From Betaproteobacteria bacterium (GTDB lineage Bacteria; Pseudomonadota; Gammaproteobacteria; Burkholderiales; Burkholderiaceae_C): DNA of 64,000 nucleotides. The notes below the pieces were generated by a model that was not told where the DNA came from, did no database searches, and saw nothing but the letters and a program-made list of their open reading frames with translations. The position numbers and the translations under genes are program-made. The stretch spans positions 1 through 64,000 of the forward strand of contig RFNL01000372.1 in NCBI GenBank assembly GCA_009927195.1, in the 5' to 3' direction. This document shows positions 1 through 7,069 of the stretch, piece by piece (the stretch's first letter is position 1; each line of letters begins with the position of its first letter).

Positions 1-329
1 ATGGCGGCCATGTTCTGTGTCCATACCAAACCGGTGAGGAATTGGACTTTATCGCGAACGATCAACTCTTGCGCCACCCGCTTGGCCACATCGGGGTTGG
101 GTCCGGTATCGTCGCGGGTGATGAGTTCAAGCTTGACGCCAGGGGGCAACTTGTCGGCGTTGAGCTTCATGTAGAGCTTGACCCCTTTGTCCAACTGATC
201 GCCTTGGGCAGCGGCCGCACCACTGTAAGAACTGATGAATCCGATCTTGATGGTTTGTGACAGGGCGGGTGCAGCAAAGCCAATCAGTGTGGCCACCAAA
301 CCGGCGCAAATGGACGCATTGATTTTCAT
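1..329 (-). CDS. ABC transporter periplasmic substrate-binding protein, LivJ/Peripla_BP_6 type (partial)
   Basis: The reverse strand from 329 encodes about 109 residues before running off the window edge, so the C-terminal two thirds is missing. It begins with a Sec signal peptide (Met-Lys start, hydrophobic core, cleavage near ALS-Q), then IKIGFISSYSGAAAAQG and LELITRDDTGPNPDVAKR. This is the N-terminal lobe pattern of branched-chain amino-acid/amide/aromatic-acid binding proteins of ABC importers, which act in the periplasm. A good ribosome site (AGGAG) lies about 6 bases before the ATG. The substrate cannot be told from this part. The family is fairly certain. Confidence 0.8.
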   Translation of the reverse strand, partial: MKINASICAGLVATLIGFAAPALSQTIKIGFISSYSGAAAAQGDQLDKGVKLYMKLNADKLPPGVKLELITRDDTGPNPDVAKRVAQELIVRDKVQFLTGLVWTQNMAA

Positions 330-495
330 TTTGTCTCCTAAAGCAAGCGTGTAATGGCCCACAGTTCAATGCAAGTGGGCATCGTAGTCTAGCAAACTTC
401 GACTTTTGCAAAGACCGCCGGCGCATTTGATCATGCGGGCAAACCCCAGTTGGTTGGCAAAATCAAGCGTACTTTGGCAAGACAAGAGGCTGCCG

Positions 496-1698
496 TTAGG
501 CGTGATCCAGCGCGGTGGCATTGCGATCGCGCAGCAGTTGCACAAAAATCAGCACCACAGCGATCAAGCACAAATCCACCAAGGCCATCACATGGGCCGA
601 TTCCCAACGATCCACGAATTGGGTGACAGCGGTCACGCCCATGGATTGACCCAAAAACAAACCACTGGCAAACAACGTGACTGCCGTGCCCCGAGCTTGG
701 GGGACCATTTGGGTGACTTTGGCTTGCAAGGTGTTGTGAAACATGGCAAAGCCGTAGCCTGTGAAAAAACAAGCGGGAACGACCAAGGCCCACCATGGGG
801 AAGAGGCAATACAGGCAAAGGAAAGCACCAAAGCGGCACCGCCGCACGCGGCCATGCGCACCTCGCCCAAACGCGCTATGGTGGGCTTGGCCGTTGCCAT
901 GAAGAGCATGCCACCGAGCCCAAATAATGCGCTGGTGCCTCCAGCCAGGGTCAAGGACAGGCCATGGGTATGGTGCAAATGAGCCGCTGTGATGGTGAGC
1001 ATGCCAAACACAGTGGCGCCTTCCCCTAGCCCTATGAGCAATAATTTCCGCGACCATGCCAGCCCAAGCACCAGGGCCGTCTGCTGCACAAAGCCCGCAG
1101 AGCGCGCAATGGGGCTTTGGCCGACTTGTACCCGCTGATGATCCCGCCACAGCAAAAGCGCCACCATCGCAAACAGCATTGACATGCCACCAAAGGCCCA
1201 GCGCCATCCCAAGGTTTCGGTGAGCAAGCCCCCCATCCATTGACCTGCCGTGAGGCCCAGCATCGTGCCCAGGCCCACCCGCGCCAGTGTTTCTTGGCGT
1301 TGCTCATAACTAACTTGGTCACCGACCCATGCCAAGGCCAGGGGAACGATGGCTGCGCTAGCCATGGCGGTGATGATGCGGGCCAACACCAATTGGTCCA
1401 GGTCTTGGCTGACAGCGCACAGCAAGGCGCCGGCGCTGCAACCCACGGTGGTGAGCATCACCACTTGGTATTTGCCCCAGCGGTCTCCCAAGGGCCCGTA
1501 AATCAGTTGCATCAAGCCATGGGTGACCGCGTAGAAGGAGATCACATGGCCGACCTGACTCAATGGGGCACCAAAAACACGCGCCAAGTCGGGCAGCATG
1601 GCATCGCATATGCGTTGCACGGCCATGCTGGAAAAAGTGGCCAGCGAGAGCAACAAAATGGCGCGTTTTTGAGCCGCGTCAATCCGAGTGGAAGTCAT
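496..1698 (-). CDS. MFS transporter
   Basis: A protein of 400 residues with about 12 hydrophobic segments, the size and shape of a major facilitator superfamily permease in the inner membrane. The loop between segments 2 and 3 reads YGPLGDRWGKYQV, matching the family's GxxxDRxGR-type signature. I start it at the ATG at 1698 (MTSTRIDAAQ); an in-frame TTG at 1728 would add ten residues and looks less likely. It lies 166 bases upstream of the binding-protein gene on the same strand. Proton-driven efflux of a small molecule is the commonest role for such proteins, but the substrate is not predictable here. Confidence 0.85.
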   Translation of the reverse strand: MTSTRIDAAQKRAILLLSLATFSSMAVQRICDAMLPDLARVFGAPLSQVGHVISFYAVTHGLMQLIYGPLGDRWGKYQVVMLTTVGCSAGALLCAVSQDLDQLVLARIITAMASAAIVPLALAWVGDQVSYEQRQETLARVGLGTMLGLTAGQWMGGLLTETLGWRWAFGGMSMLFAMVALLLWRDHQRVQVGQSPIARSAGFVQQTALVLGLAWSRKLLLIGLGEGATVFGMLTITAAHLHHTHGLSLTLAGGTSALFGLGGMLFMATAKPTIARLGEVRMAACGGAALVLSFACIASSPWWALVVPACFFTGYGFAMFHNTLQAKVTQMVPQARGTAVTLFASGLFLGQSMGVTAVTQFVDRWESAHVMALVDLCLIAVVLIFVQLLRDRNATALDHA

Positions 1699-1919
1699 GC
1701 GAATGGGGTTTAACCAGGCCCATGGCAATCATGGACTGCCAAGCTTTGGAGGGAAGATTCAAGGGTGATCAGACGGCGCGATTGATTTTTTGATCATACG
1801 CTGGACCTATGGAGACTTTCGTGGGGCTTGTCGCCTGTGCCTTACCTCTGAATGAAAAAGCATGCACTCAAGTTTTTTGGTGTCCCGCCGATTCCTTGGA
1901 TGCAACCCACACAAGAACC

Positions 1920-2138
1920 ATGATCATCGAACGCGTCAATCTCAAAGACATCAAGCAGCAAGACCACGTCAGCTTGCTCCAATCTCTGGAGGTTGGCGAA
2001 AGCATTTACTGCGACGATGCACGCAAGGCCCAAAGCATTCGGGTCTTGAGTTACTACTTGGTGCGCTCGAGAAAATTAGATCGAAAATTCGTATTCCGAA
2101 AGATGGACAGGGGTTGGCGCATCATCCGCGTGATCTAA
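1920..2138 (+). CDS. Small basic hypothetical protein
   Basis: A 72-residue ORF from the ATG at 1920 (MIIERVNLKDIKQQ). An upstream in-frame ATG at 1809 would add 37 residues of unlikely composition (Cys/Trp/Pro-rich). The protein is charged and basic, and its C-terminus (FVFRKMDRGWRIIRVI) resembles small proteins that end in a compact beta element with basic residues. No family was recognised. It converges on the flagellin gene, their stop codons only 9 bases apart. It may be a real small regulator or nucleic-acid binder, but nothing in the sequence proves this. Confidence 0.45.
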   Translation: MIIERVNLKDIKQQDHVSLLQSLEVGESIYCDDARKAQSIRVLSYYLVRSRKLDRKFVFRKMDRGWRIIRVI

Positions 2139-2151
2139 GCCCTGAGATCAC
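2130..2151. terminator. Inverted repeat across two convergent stop codons
   Basis: GTGATCT and AGATCAC form a perfect 7-bp stem with an 8-base loop. It covers the stop codons of both the small ORF (+) and the flagellin gene (-). There is no U-tract on either side, so it is not a classical intrinsic terminator. It may be a weak bidirectional terminator or an mRNA 3' end stabiliser. Confidence 0.35.
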
Positions 2152-2966
2152 CCCGTGACCCCTTTGAGTAAGTAAGTCACCATTTCTTTGGTGATGGTAT
2201 TGGCTTGTGCCACGATGGCAGAGGCTGCTTGCTCCCGGATTTGATAGGTGGCCAGGTTGGTCGTCTCTGCCGCCACATCCGCATTCATCACATTGCCGTA
2301 TGCGCTGGTCAGCGACAAAACCATGTCATTGGAGAGTGTTTCGCGGTATCCCAGTAGCTTTTCATGCGCACCCACCAAAGACTGATAGTTCTCAATCGTC
2401 ACCAATGCACTGTCGATGGTGCTGATGGCCGTGCTGGCATCGCTTGAAATGTCCAACGATGACAAGCCCAAAGCCGCTGCTGTGGCCGAGGAAAAAGACA
2501 AACTGCGGCTGTCCCCGGCGGCAATACCCACTTGCACAGACACCGAAGTGGTGGAACCATCCATCAGCGATGAACCGTTCAAAGTGGTGTAGGTCGCTAC
2601 ATTGGTGATGTCGCTCCGGTAATTGTCAAAGCTGGTTTGCAAAGTGCTCAAGGTGCTGGCCGTGCTGGTGCTGGCAGCCGTCACGGCCAAGGTTCGCATC
2701 TCCGTCAAATAACTGGCAATGGATGTTAAAGATGCATCCACCTTTTGCACGGCCGCAATCCCGCTGTGGATGTTGTCCAAGGTGCGGTTGTACGAACTCA
2801 GGTCGGTGCTCAAAGCCGTGGCCACCATCATCCCTGATGGATCGTCGGACGAGCGGTTGATGCGGTAAGTGCTGCTGATGCGTTCGCTGGCCGTGGTGGC
2901 CGCATCCGCCCATTTGTTGGCCGCATTGGCTGAATAAAGAGCGGCCATATTGGTGCTGGAGATCAT
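2148..2966 (-). CDS. Flagellin-like protein (short, divergent)
   Basis: 272 residues. The N-terminal helix region contains ASERISSTYRINRSSDDPSG, equivalent to the conserved flagellin D0/D1 segment with RINSAxDD. The C-terminal helix ends ADVAAETTNLATYQIREQAA followed by AIVAQANT, matching the D0 helix that packs in the filament core. The central variable domain is short and Ser/Thr-rich. The extreme N-terminus (MISSTNMAALYSANAANKW) differs from the usual AQVINTN start. An AAAGGAA ribosome site precedes the ATG. No other flagellar gene is nearby, so it is an orphan copy. It is very likely a filament subunit; a minor or alternative flagellin is possible. Confidence 0.85.
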   Translation of the reverse strand: MISSTNMAALYSANAANKWADAATTASERISSTYRINRSSDDPSGMMVATALSTDLSSYNRTLDNIHSGIAAVQKVDASLTSIASYLTEMRTLAVTAASTSTASTLSTLQTSFDNYRSDITNVATYTTLNGSSLMDGSTTSVSVQVGIAAGDSRSLSFSSATAAALGLSSLDISSDASTAISTIDSALVTIENYQSLVGAHEKLLGYRETLSNDMVLSLTSAYGNVMNADVAAETTNLATYQIREQAASAIVAQANTITKEMVTYLLKGVTG

Positions 2967-3278
2967 GGAAATTCCTTTCGCAATGCCAAGATTTGCGCGA
3001 AGCTTCCCAGAAAAGCAGGTCCCAAAACACGAGTTCGGAAAACTTTAGCCCGTTTTACCTTATTTACGGTTTTTTACGACGTTTACACATGCAATGACTC
3101 AAGTTTTCCGATAAGCGGTTCAAAAGGTTTTGAACGCATTCTTTTGGGGTACAAAAATGCCCAATCTGGCACATGCGGTTCAATGCCGAAATGGCGCGAC
3201 TGTGCAAGGCGCCGGCCTGCTTCAAGCACAATGGGTCGGGTTTATTGCACCAGGCTTGTCCAAACGACCAGTAACACC
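2967..3278. other. Intergenic region between divergent flagellin and EthD-family genes
   Basis: About 310 bases hold the promoters of both divergent genes. The flagellin side has a clear ribosome site and a T-rich stretch near 3056-3076. By eye I find no convincing sigma-28 match (TAAA, 15 bases, GCCGATAA) and no strong sigma-70 pair. ORFs here lack ribosome sites and plausible composition. I see no gene in it. Confidence 0.4.
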
Positions 3279-3986
3279 ATGCGCTTTTGCTTCTTCGTTT
3301 TTTTTGAATTTGCCCAACTGTCCACCGACCCTGGCGGGCAAATACCAGTGAAATTGGGACATGAATTGGCCGGCTTGAAGGGTCTGACGCAAGCCCTGAT
3401 CCATACACCTTTGCCGGCCAATACACCGCATGCATTTCCAGATGATCCGCAACGGCCCGATCTGGCCTGGCAGTTGTACGCCGACCAACCCGAGGATATC
3501 GAGGCCTGGCTGGAACCCGAAGGGGCTTTGAACCGCATCTTGCCGGACCTTTTGGCCCAGGTGGGGGTGGCAGGCCGCGTGGTGCAGCAACAAGTCATGC
3601 TCAACCGGCGCTTTCCGACCGCCCAAGTCGCAGGGACCACCTCGGCAACTTATTTGGTGCATTACCCGGGTCAAGCGCAAGATCTCAATGCCTGGAACTC
3701 GCACTATCTGCAACACCACCCCCGAATCATGCAGACCTTCCCCGGCATTCAAAGCATCGAAATTTATACCCGCTTGGATTGGATTGGAGGCTTGCCCGGC
3801 CCCAGGGTGGATTTCATGCAGCGCAATAAAGTGGTCTTTGCAAATGCACAAGCCTTGAGCGCCGGCTTGTTATCGCCAGTGATCCATGAAATGAGGGCGG
3901 ACTTTCACCGGTTCCCTCCATTCAGCGGTGGCAATGTGCATCACCCCATGGCCACCCATGCGGCTGCAAACCTGGTTTTTCCCTGA
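3279..3986 (+). CDS. EthD-family (dimeric alpha/beta barrel) protein
   Basis: 235 residues from the ATG at 3279 (MRFCFFVFFEF). An in-frame upstream extension to 3144 has a non-protein-like composition. The second half reads YLVHYPGQAQDLNAWNSHY, then HHPRIMQTFPGIQSIEIYTR and later MQRNKVVFANAQAL and EMRADFHRFPPFSGGN. These are typical of two-domain EthD proteins with the dimeric ferredoxin-like fold. Family members often sit in catabolic loci with oxygenases, and their exact reaction is mostly unknown. No ribosome site is obvious. The gene stands alone, followed by a hairpin. The family call is good; the function is not assigned. Confidence 0.75.
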   Translation: MRFCFFVFFEFAQLSTDPGGQIPVKLGHELAGLKGLTQALIHTPLPANTPHAFPDDPQRPDLAWQLYADQPEDIEAWLEPEGALNRILPDLLAQVGVAGRVVQQQVMLNRRFPTAQVAGTTSATYLVHYPGQAQDLNAWNSHYLQHHPRIMQTFPGIQSIEIYTRLDWIGGLPGPRVDFMQRNKVVFANAQALSAGLLSPVIHEMRADFHRFPPFSGGNVHHPMATHAAANLVFP

Positions 3987-3995
3987 AGATTTACC

Positions 3996-4017
3996 CACGG
4001 GTAGAAACAAACCCGTG
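3996..4017 (+). terminator. Hairpin downstream of the EthD-family gene
   Basis: CACGGGT and ACCCGTG form a perfect 7-bp stem around an 8-base loop, 10 bases after the stop codon. No T-tract follows, so it is at best a weak or Rho-assisted terminator. Confidence 0.35.
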
Positions 4018-4030
4018 ATGGTCGCGCGGG

Positions 4031-4183
4031 TCAGATGAATTTGCGGCCCAATGGCCCTTGATCCACATGATCGTTTCGGCCCATGCCGAACGCGATGCGA
4101 ATGACCGCGGTGAAGTGCGGCGCATCAGGCATGGCCTGAAAACGAGTTATCAGAATGGGTAAATGGTCAGTAAAATCCAACAT
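4031..4183 (-). CDS. Short ORF, possibly a gene remnant
   Basis: An ATG-to-stop ORF of 50 residues (MLDFTDHLPILITRFQAMPD and so on) fills most of the gap between the EthD-family gene and the coiled-coil module. It has no ribosome site and no recognised family. Its composition looks protein-like, so it may be a real small gene or the end of a decayed one. Support is weak. Confidence 0.2.
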   Translation of the reverse strand: MLDFTDHLPILITRFQAMPDAPHFTAVIRIAFGMGRNDHVDQGPLGRKFI

Positions 4184-4226
4184 CACAATTCAAGGCAATT
4201 GGGCACTGGCTGGTTTTTGATTTGAC

Positions 4227-4874
4227 ATGCTGCAACCTCTGATCAGTCTTTGGCGTCACAACTCGCGCGTCAGCTTTTTCGAAGCCATGGCTTCGCTTGA
4301 AGTCGCAGAGTCAGATAATTCAGGTTTGAGTTTTGGATCGCCCATGGGCATCCGAAGGCATTTCTATCATGCCGATGAAGCTTTGTCATACCTCAGATTT
4401 TGGATGGGGGATCCGGGTGCCCTATCCGAATTGCGGTGGTTACTGCACAAAACAGGCTCAGCCTTTTCAGGCGCCAGAGGTGGGCCTGAAAAGTGGCTTC
4501 ATGCATTGGCCAGTCACATCCAAAGCGGTGGCTTGGTCATCATGGAGGAGACGGCCCATAAAAAATTCCTTGGAAAAATGGTCGCGCCTGCCGCTGGAAA
4601 TGAGCTGTCTGCGTTGACATCTCTGGCCGATTTGGCCGAAATAAGTGCCTTGCCACTGCCCTCCACCCTGCTGCCCGATTTGACTTCGCTCCAAATTGAA
4701 AATGTCCAAGTTTTGCCTGAAGTGAACCAAGCCCTTGAGCAGGTGAAGCTGGCCCTTTCAGAAGTGTCCAACTTCTCCATCAGCTTGTCGCCAGCCCCCA
4801 TCAAAGTGGCTGACATTCAAGCTTCCATGACCAATATCGAAGGCAAAGTGAACAACACCTTGTCATCGCTCTGA
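4227..4874 (+). CDS. Hypothetical protein, first gene of the T6SS-proximal module
   Basis: 215 residues with no family I recognise. Residues 1-120 look globular, with many aromatic residues (RRHFYHADEALSYLRFWMGD) and a helix-turn-strand stretch around WLHALASHIQSGGLVIMEET. Residues 135-215 become helical and hydrophilic with Leu/Ile spacing suggestive of coiled coil, like the next two genes. There is no signal peptide or membrane segment. It ends 14 bases before the next start (a GAGG site sits in that gap), so the two are probably cotranscribed. It could be a baseplate-, effector- or fibre-associated protein; this is inference from position only. Confidence 0.6.
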   Translation: MLQPLISLWRHNSRVSFFEAMASLEVAESDNSGLSFGSPMGIRRHFYHADEALSYLRFWMGDPGALSELRWLLHKTGSAFSGARGGPEKWLHALASHIQSGGLVIMEETAHKKFLGKMVAPAAGNELSALTSLADLAEISALPLPSTLLPDLTSLQIENVQVLPEVNQALEQVKLALSEVSNFSISLSPAPIKVADIQASMTNIEGKVNNTLSSL

Positions 4875-4888
4875 TCGAGGTCATCTCA

Positions 4889-6382
4889 TTGAAGCTTGTT
4901 GACCGCACTTTGACGACCATCAACGATGGCTCATTGAAAATCGAAGAGGCCATTGGTCAGGCTGCCAATGAAATTGCCTCTGAGGTTTCAGCCTTACCGC
5001 TCAAGGTGGAAGCGTTGCTCAAGGAAATGGGGCAAAGCTTTCAGGCCATCGCGAATCAATTGGCAGAAATTCCCAGCTTGATCAATCCTGTGCCCATTGT
5101 GGCGCCTTTGCCCGAACAAATGGCCAACTCCAGTTTGCGATTGAGGGATATTTTGGCGCAGGCCGCACAAATTCCTGTGAATCTGGTTTCACTCGCCGGC
5201 AATACCCAAGGTGTCACTGCCCAGGTGGGGCAAGCGACGCAAGCCTTGGAAGGGTTGCCATCGCAATTGATCAACTGGGTACCCGATGTGCCAACACAAC
5301 TCAAACCATTGAACGACTTGGCGAGCAAAGCCCTTGCCACAATTGAAAAAGCCGACACGGCAAAGGACTTGACCACGCCATTTATTGAGCAAACAGCGGC
5401 TTTGTCGGCGGAGTTAAAGGGCATCGAACTTACTTTGAAAAAGTTAGCAGACAGTGGTGTGAGAAGTCCAGCCATAACCGATCCATTGAAATCGCGAGAG
5501 GCTATTGTGAAAGCCGAAATTCAGTCTCAATTCGACGCTTTGCATCAACAGATTGAGCAACTCAAGGCTGAATTGTCAAAGGGTGTGACTGGCATGCGCA
5601 ATACAGTTGAAGATGTTGAAAAAGCATTGATGGGTGAGTTGTCTCATGCCAAAGAAATGATCCAAGCTGCCGCAACTCAAGCACTGTCGCCATTGCAGTC
5701 GGCCAAAGCGTTTACATTGGATTTTCAATCCAAGGTTCAAGAAGAGGCCACGCATTGCGAAATACTTTTCGATCAAGCCCAAAAAGAAATGGAAGAAACC
5801 TTGGCTGATCTTCGCAATGTGATTGATCAAATCCGAAAAAAATTGAACGACATGGGCGATAGGCTGACCCAAACTGGCATAGAGACCCAAGCTTTGATCG
5901 ATCAATCGTTAAAACCCATTGATCAACTCAAGGACACAGCCGATGCTTGCGTGGATTCGGTTGAGAGGGCCGTTTCTGTGATCGATGAGCAAATTGATGC
6001 CGTGAAAATAAACTTGGACGATTTGTCGCAAGAAGCGGAAATGACCAAATCAAAATTGCGGGAACTGCCCAATGAATTTTCTCCTGTCAGGGATTACATT
6101 GAACAGGCATCCGAAGAAATTGAAAGCATCAAGTCGCAAATTCCTGGATTCGTCAGCCAAGCCATCAGCGCACTGGGGGTATGCAGTGAAGAACTTGAAC
6201 AGGCGGATGGCCTTTGTGATAACGCCATCGATATATGCACCCGACACATGGCCATCGCGCCTCCTTGGTCATGGCCAAGACCTTGTTTCAAGGGGTTAAA
6301 ACGAATTTGGTTCCTTTGCAATCGTCCATCACTGCCGCCGAGCAAATGGTCACTGCCAGTGGGAATGCCGCAACATCGCTGA
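4889..6382 (+). CDS. Long coiled-coil protein, N-terminal part (frameshifted gene)
   Basis: Begins at a TTG (4889) 8 bases after a GAGG ribosome site; no better ATG exists. About 450 residues of almost uninterrupted Ala/Leu/Ile/Glu/Gln/Lys-rich helix follow, with long heptad runs (for example AEIQSQFDALHQQIEQLKAE). No signal peptide, membrane segment or cysteine-rich domain is seen. From about residue 456 (after ICTRHMAIA) the composition changes sharply to Pro/Trp/Cys-rich sequence and soon stops. The coiled-coil pattern instead continues in the -1 frame from about 6260 to 7023. Adding one base near 6258 gives a smooth MAIAASLVMAK junction and a protein of about 711 residues. The intact product would resemble tape-measure or laminin-like rods. 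Function unknown. Confidence 0.6.
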   Translation: MKLVDRTLTTINDGSLKIEEAIGQAANEIASEVSALPLKVEALLKEMGQSFQAIANQLAEIPSLINPVPIVAPLPEQMANSSLRLRDILAQAAQIPVNLVSLAGNTQGVTAQVGQATQALEGLPSQLINWVPDVPTQLKPLNDLASKALATIEKADTAKDLTTPFIEQTAALSAELKGIELTLKKLADSGVRSPAITDPLKSREAIVKAEIQSQFDALHQQIEQLKAELSKGVTGMRNTVEDVEKALMGELSHAKEMIQAAATQALSPLQSAKAFTLDFQSKVQEEATHCEILFDQAQKEMEETLADLRNVIDQIRKKLNDMGDRLTQTGIETQALIDQSLKPIDQLKDTADACVDSVERAVSVIDEQIDAVKINLDDLSQEAEMTKSKLRELPNEFSPVRDYIEQASEEIESIKSQIPGFVSQAISALGVCSEELEQADGLCDNAIDICTRHMAIAPPWSWPRPCFKGLKRIWFLCNRPSLPPSKWSLPVGMPQHR

Positions 6383-7023
6383 TGGATCAGGCCCTGTCTG
6401 TGGTTCTGGCACTTGACCCCTTGCTAGATCAAGTCTTGGACAAGATGCATGCGGCCATTGATTCGCTGTTGGACCTCATCACAAAACTTCAGCAAGGAAT
6501 AGAGTTGGCAAAGTCTGCTTTGGATCGTCTCATGGACGAGATCAATGCCACTGTTTCCGAGATCCGCTCTCAATTGGATGAGCTCAACGACAGCGTCCAT
6601 CGTCAGGCACAGGGTTACTTGGAAAAAATTCAACTGCAATCAACCATCGATGGACTTTTGGACAAGCTTGATGAACTATCAGCATCCATGATTGACCCCT
6701 TGGACGTTAAATTGAATCAAGCAAATGGATCGATTGCCTCATTTGTCCAAGACGCCCAAACCAAGCTTCAAATCACTGTTTCAGCTTTGGGAACTGAACT
6801 TGACCATTTGGTGGCTTGCCTGGATCATGCTCATGAAATGGCGCTGAACCAGGTCAATACATTGGACGATCAGTTTGATCTGATTCAGTCACATTGGGAC
6901 GATATTGAGGCTAAAGCCGACACCCGCATTCAAAACACTTTAGATTACATGGATGGTGTGACGGATCAGGCCTTGAGCCGTGCCGCTGCTGATATGGGGC
7001 TTCAATGGACGCCTGCGGCATGA
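6235..7023 (+). CDS. Long coiled-coil protein, C-terminal part (frameshifted gene)
   Basis: This reading frame carries on the heptad-rich helix of the preceding ORF: AKTLFQGVKTNLVPLQSS, LIDLITKLQQ-like and DEINATVSEIRSQLDELND stretches, ending DMGLQWTPAA. The frame is open only from 6223. Neither its first ATG (6235) nor the next one (6271) has a ribosome site, so independent translation is unlikely. The simplest reading is that 4889-7023 is one gene with a one-base deletion (or sequencing error) near 6258. Programmed -1 frameshifting is possible, but no X-XXY-YYZ slippery heptamer was found in the overlap. Start coordinate uncertain. Confidence 0.5.
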   Translation: MHPTHGHRASLVMAKTLFQGVKTNLVPLQSSITAAEQMVTASGNAATSLMDQALSVVLALDPLLDQVLDKMHAAIDSLLDLITKLQQGIELAKSALDRLMDEINATVSEIRSQLDELNDSVHRQAQGYLEKIQLQSTIDGLLDKLDELSASMIDPLDVKLNQANGSIASFVQDAQTKLQITVSALGTELDHLVACLDHAHEMALNQVNTLDDQFDLIQSHWDDIEAKADTRIQNTLDYMDGVTDQALSRAAADMGLQWTPAA

Positions 7024-7069
7024 ACCGTTTGATTGCTGACTTGCGGCTTTTGTGACAGAGGTGACTGCC

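Noticed and set aside
6281..6305. Possible programmed -1 slippery site in the coiled-coil gene overlap
   Set aside because: The AAG GGG TTA AAA run does not fit X-XXY-YYZ in the zero frame, and no downstream pseudoknot was evident.
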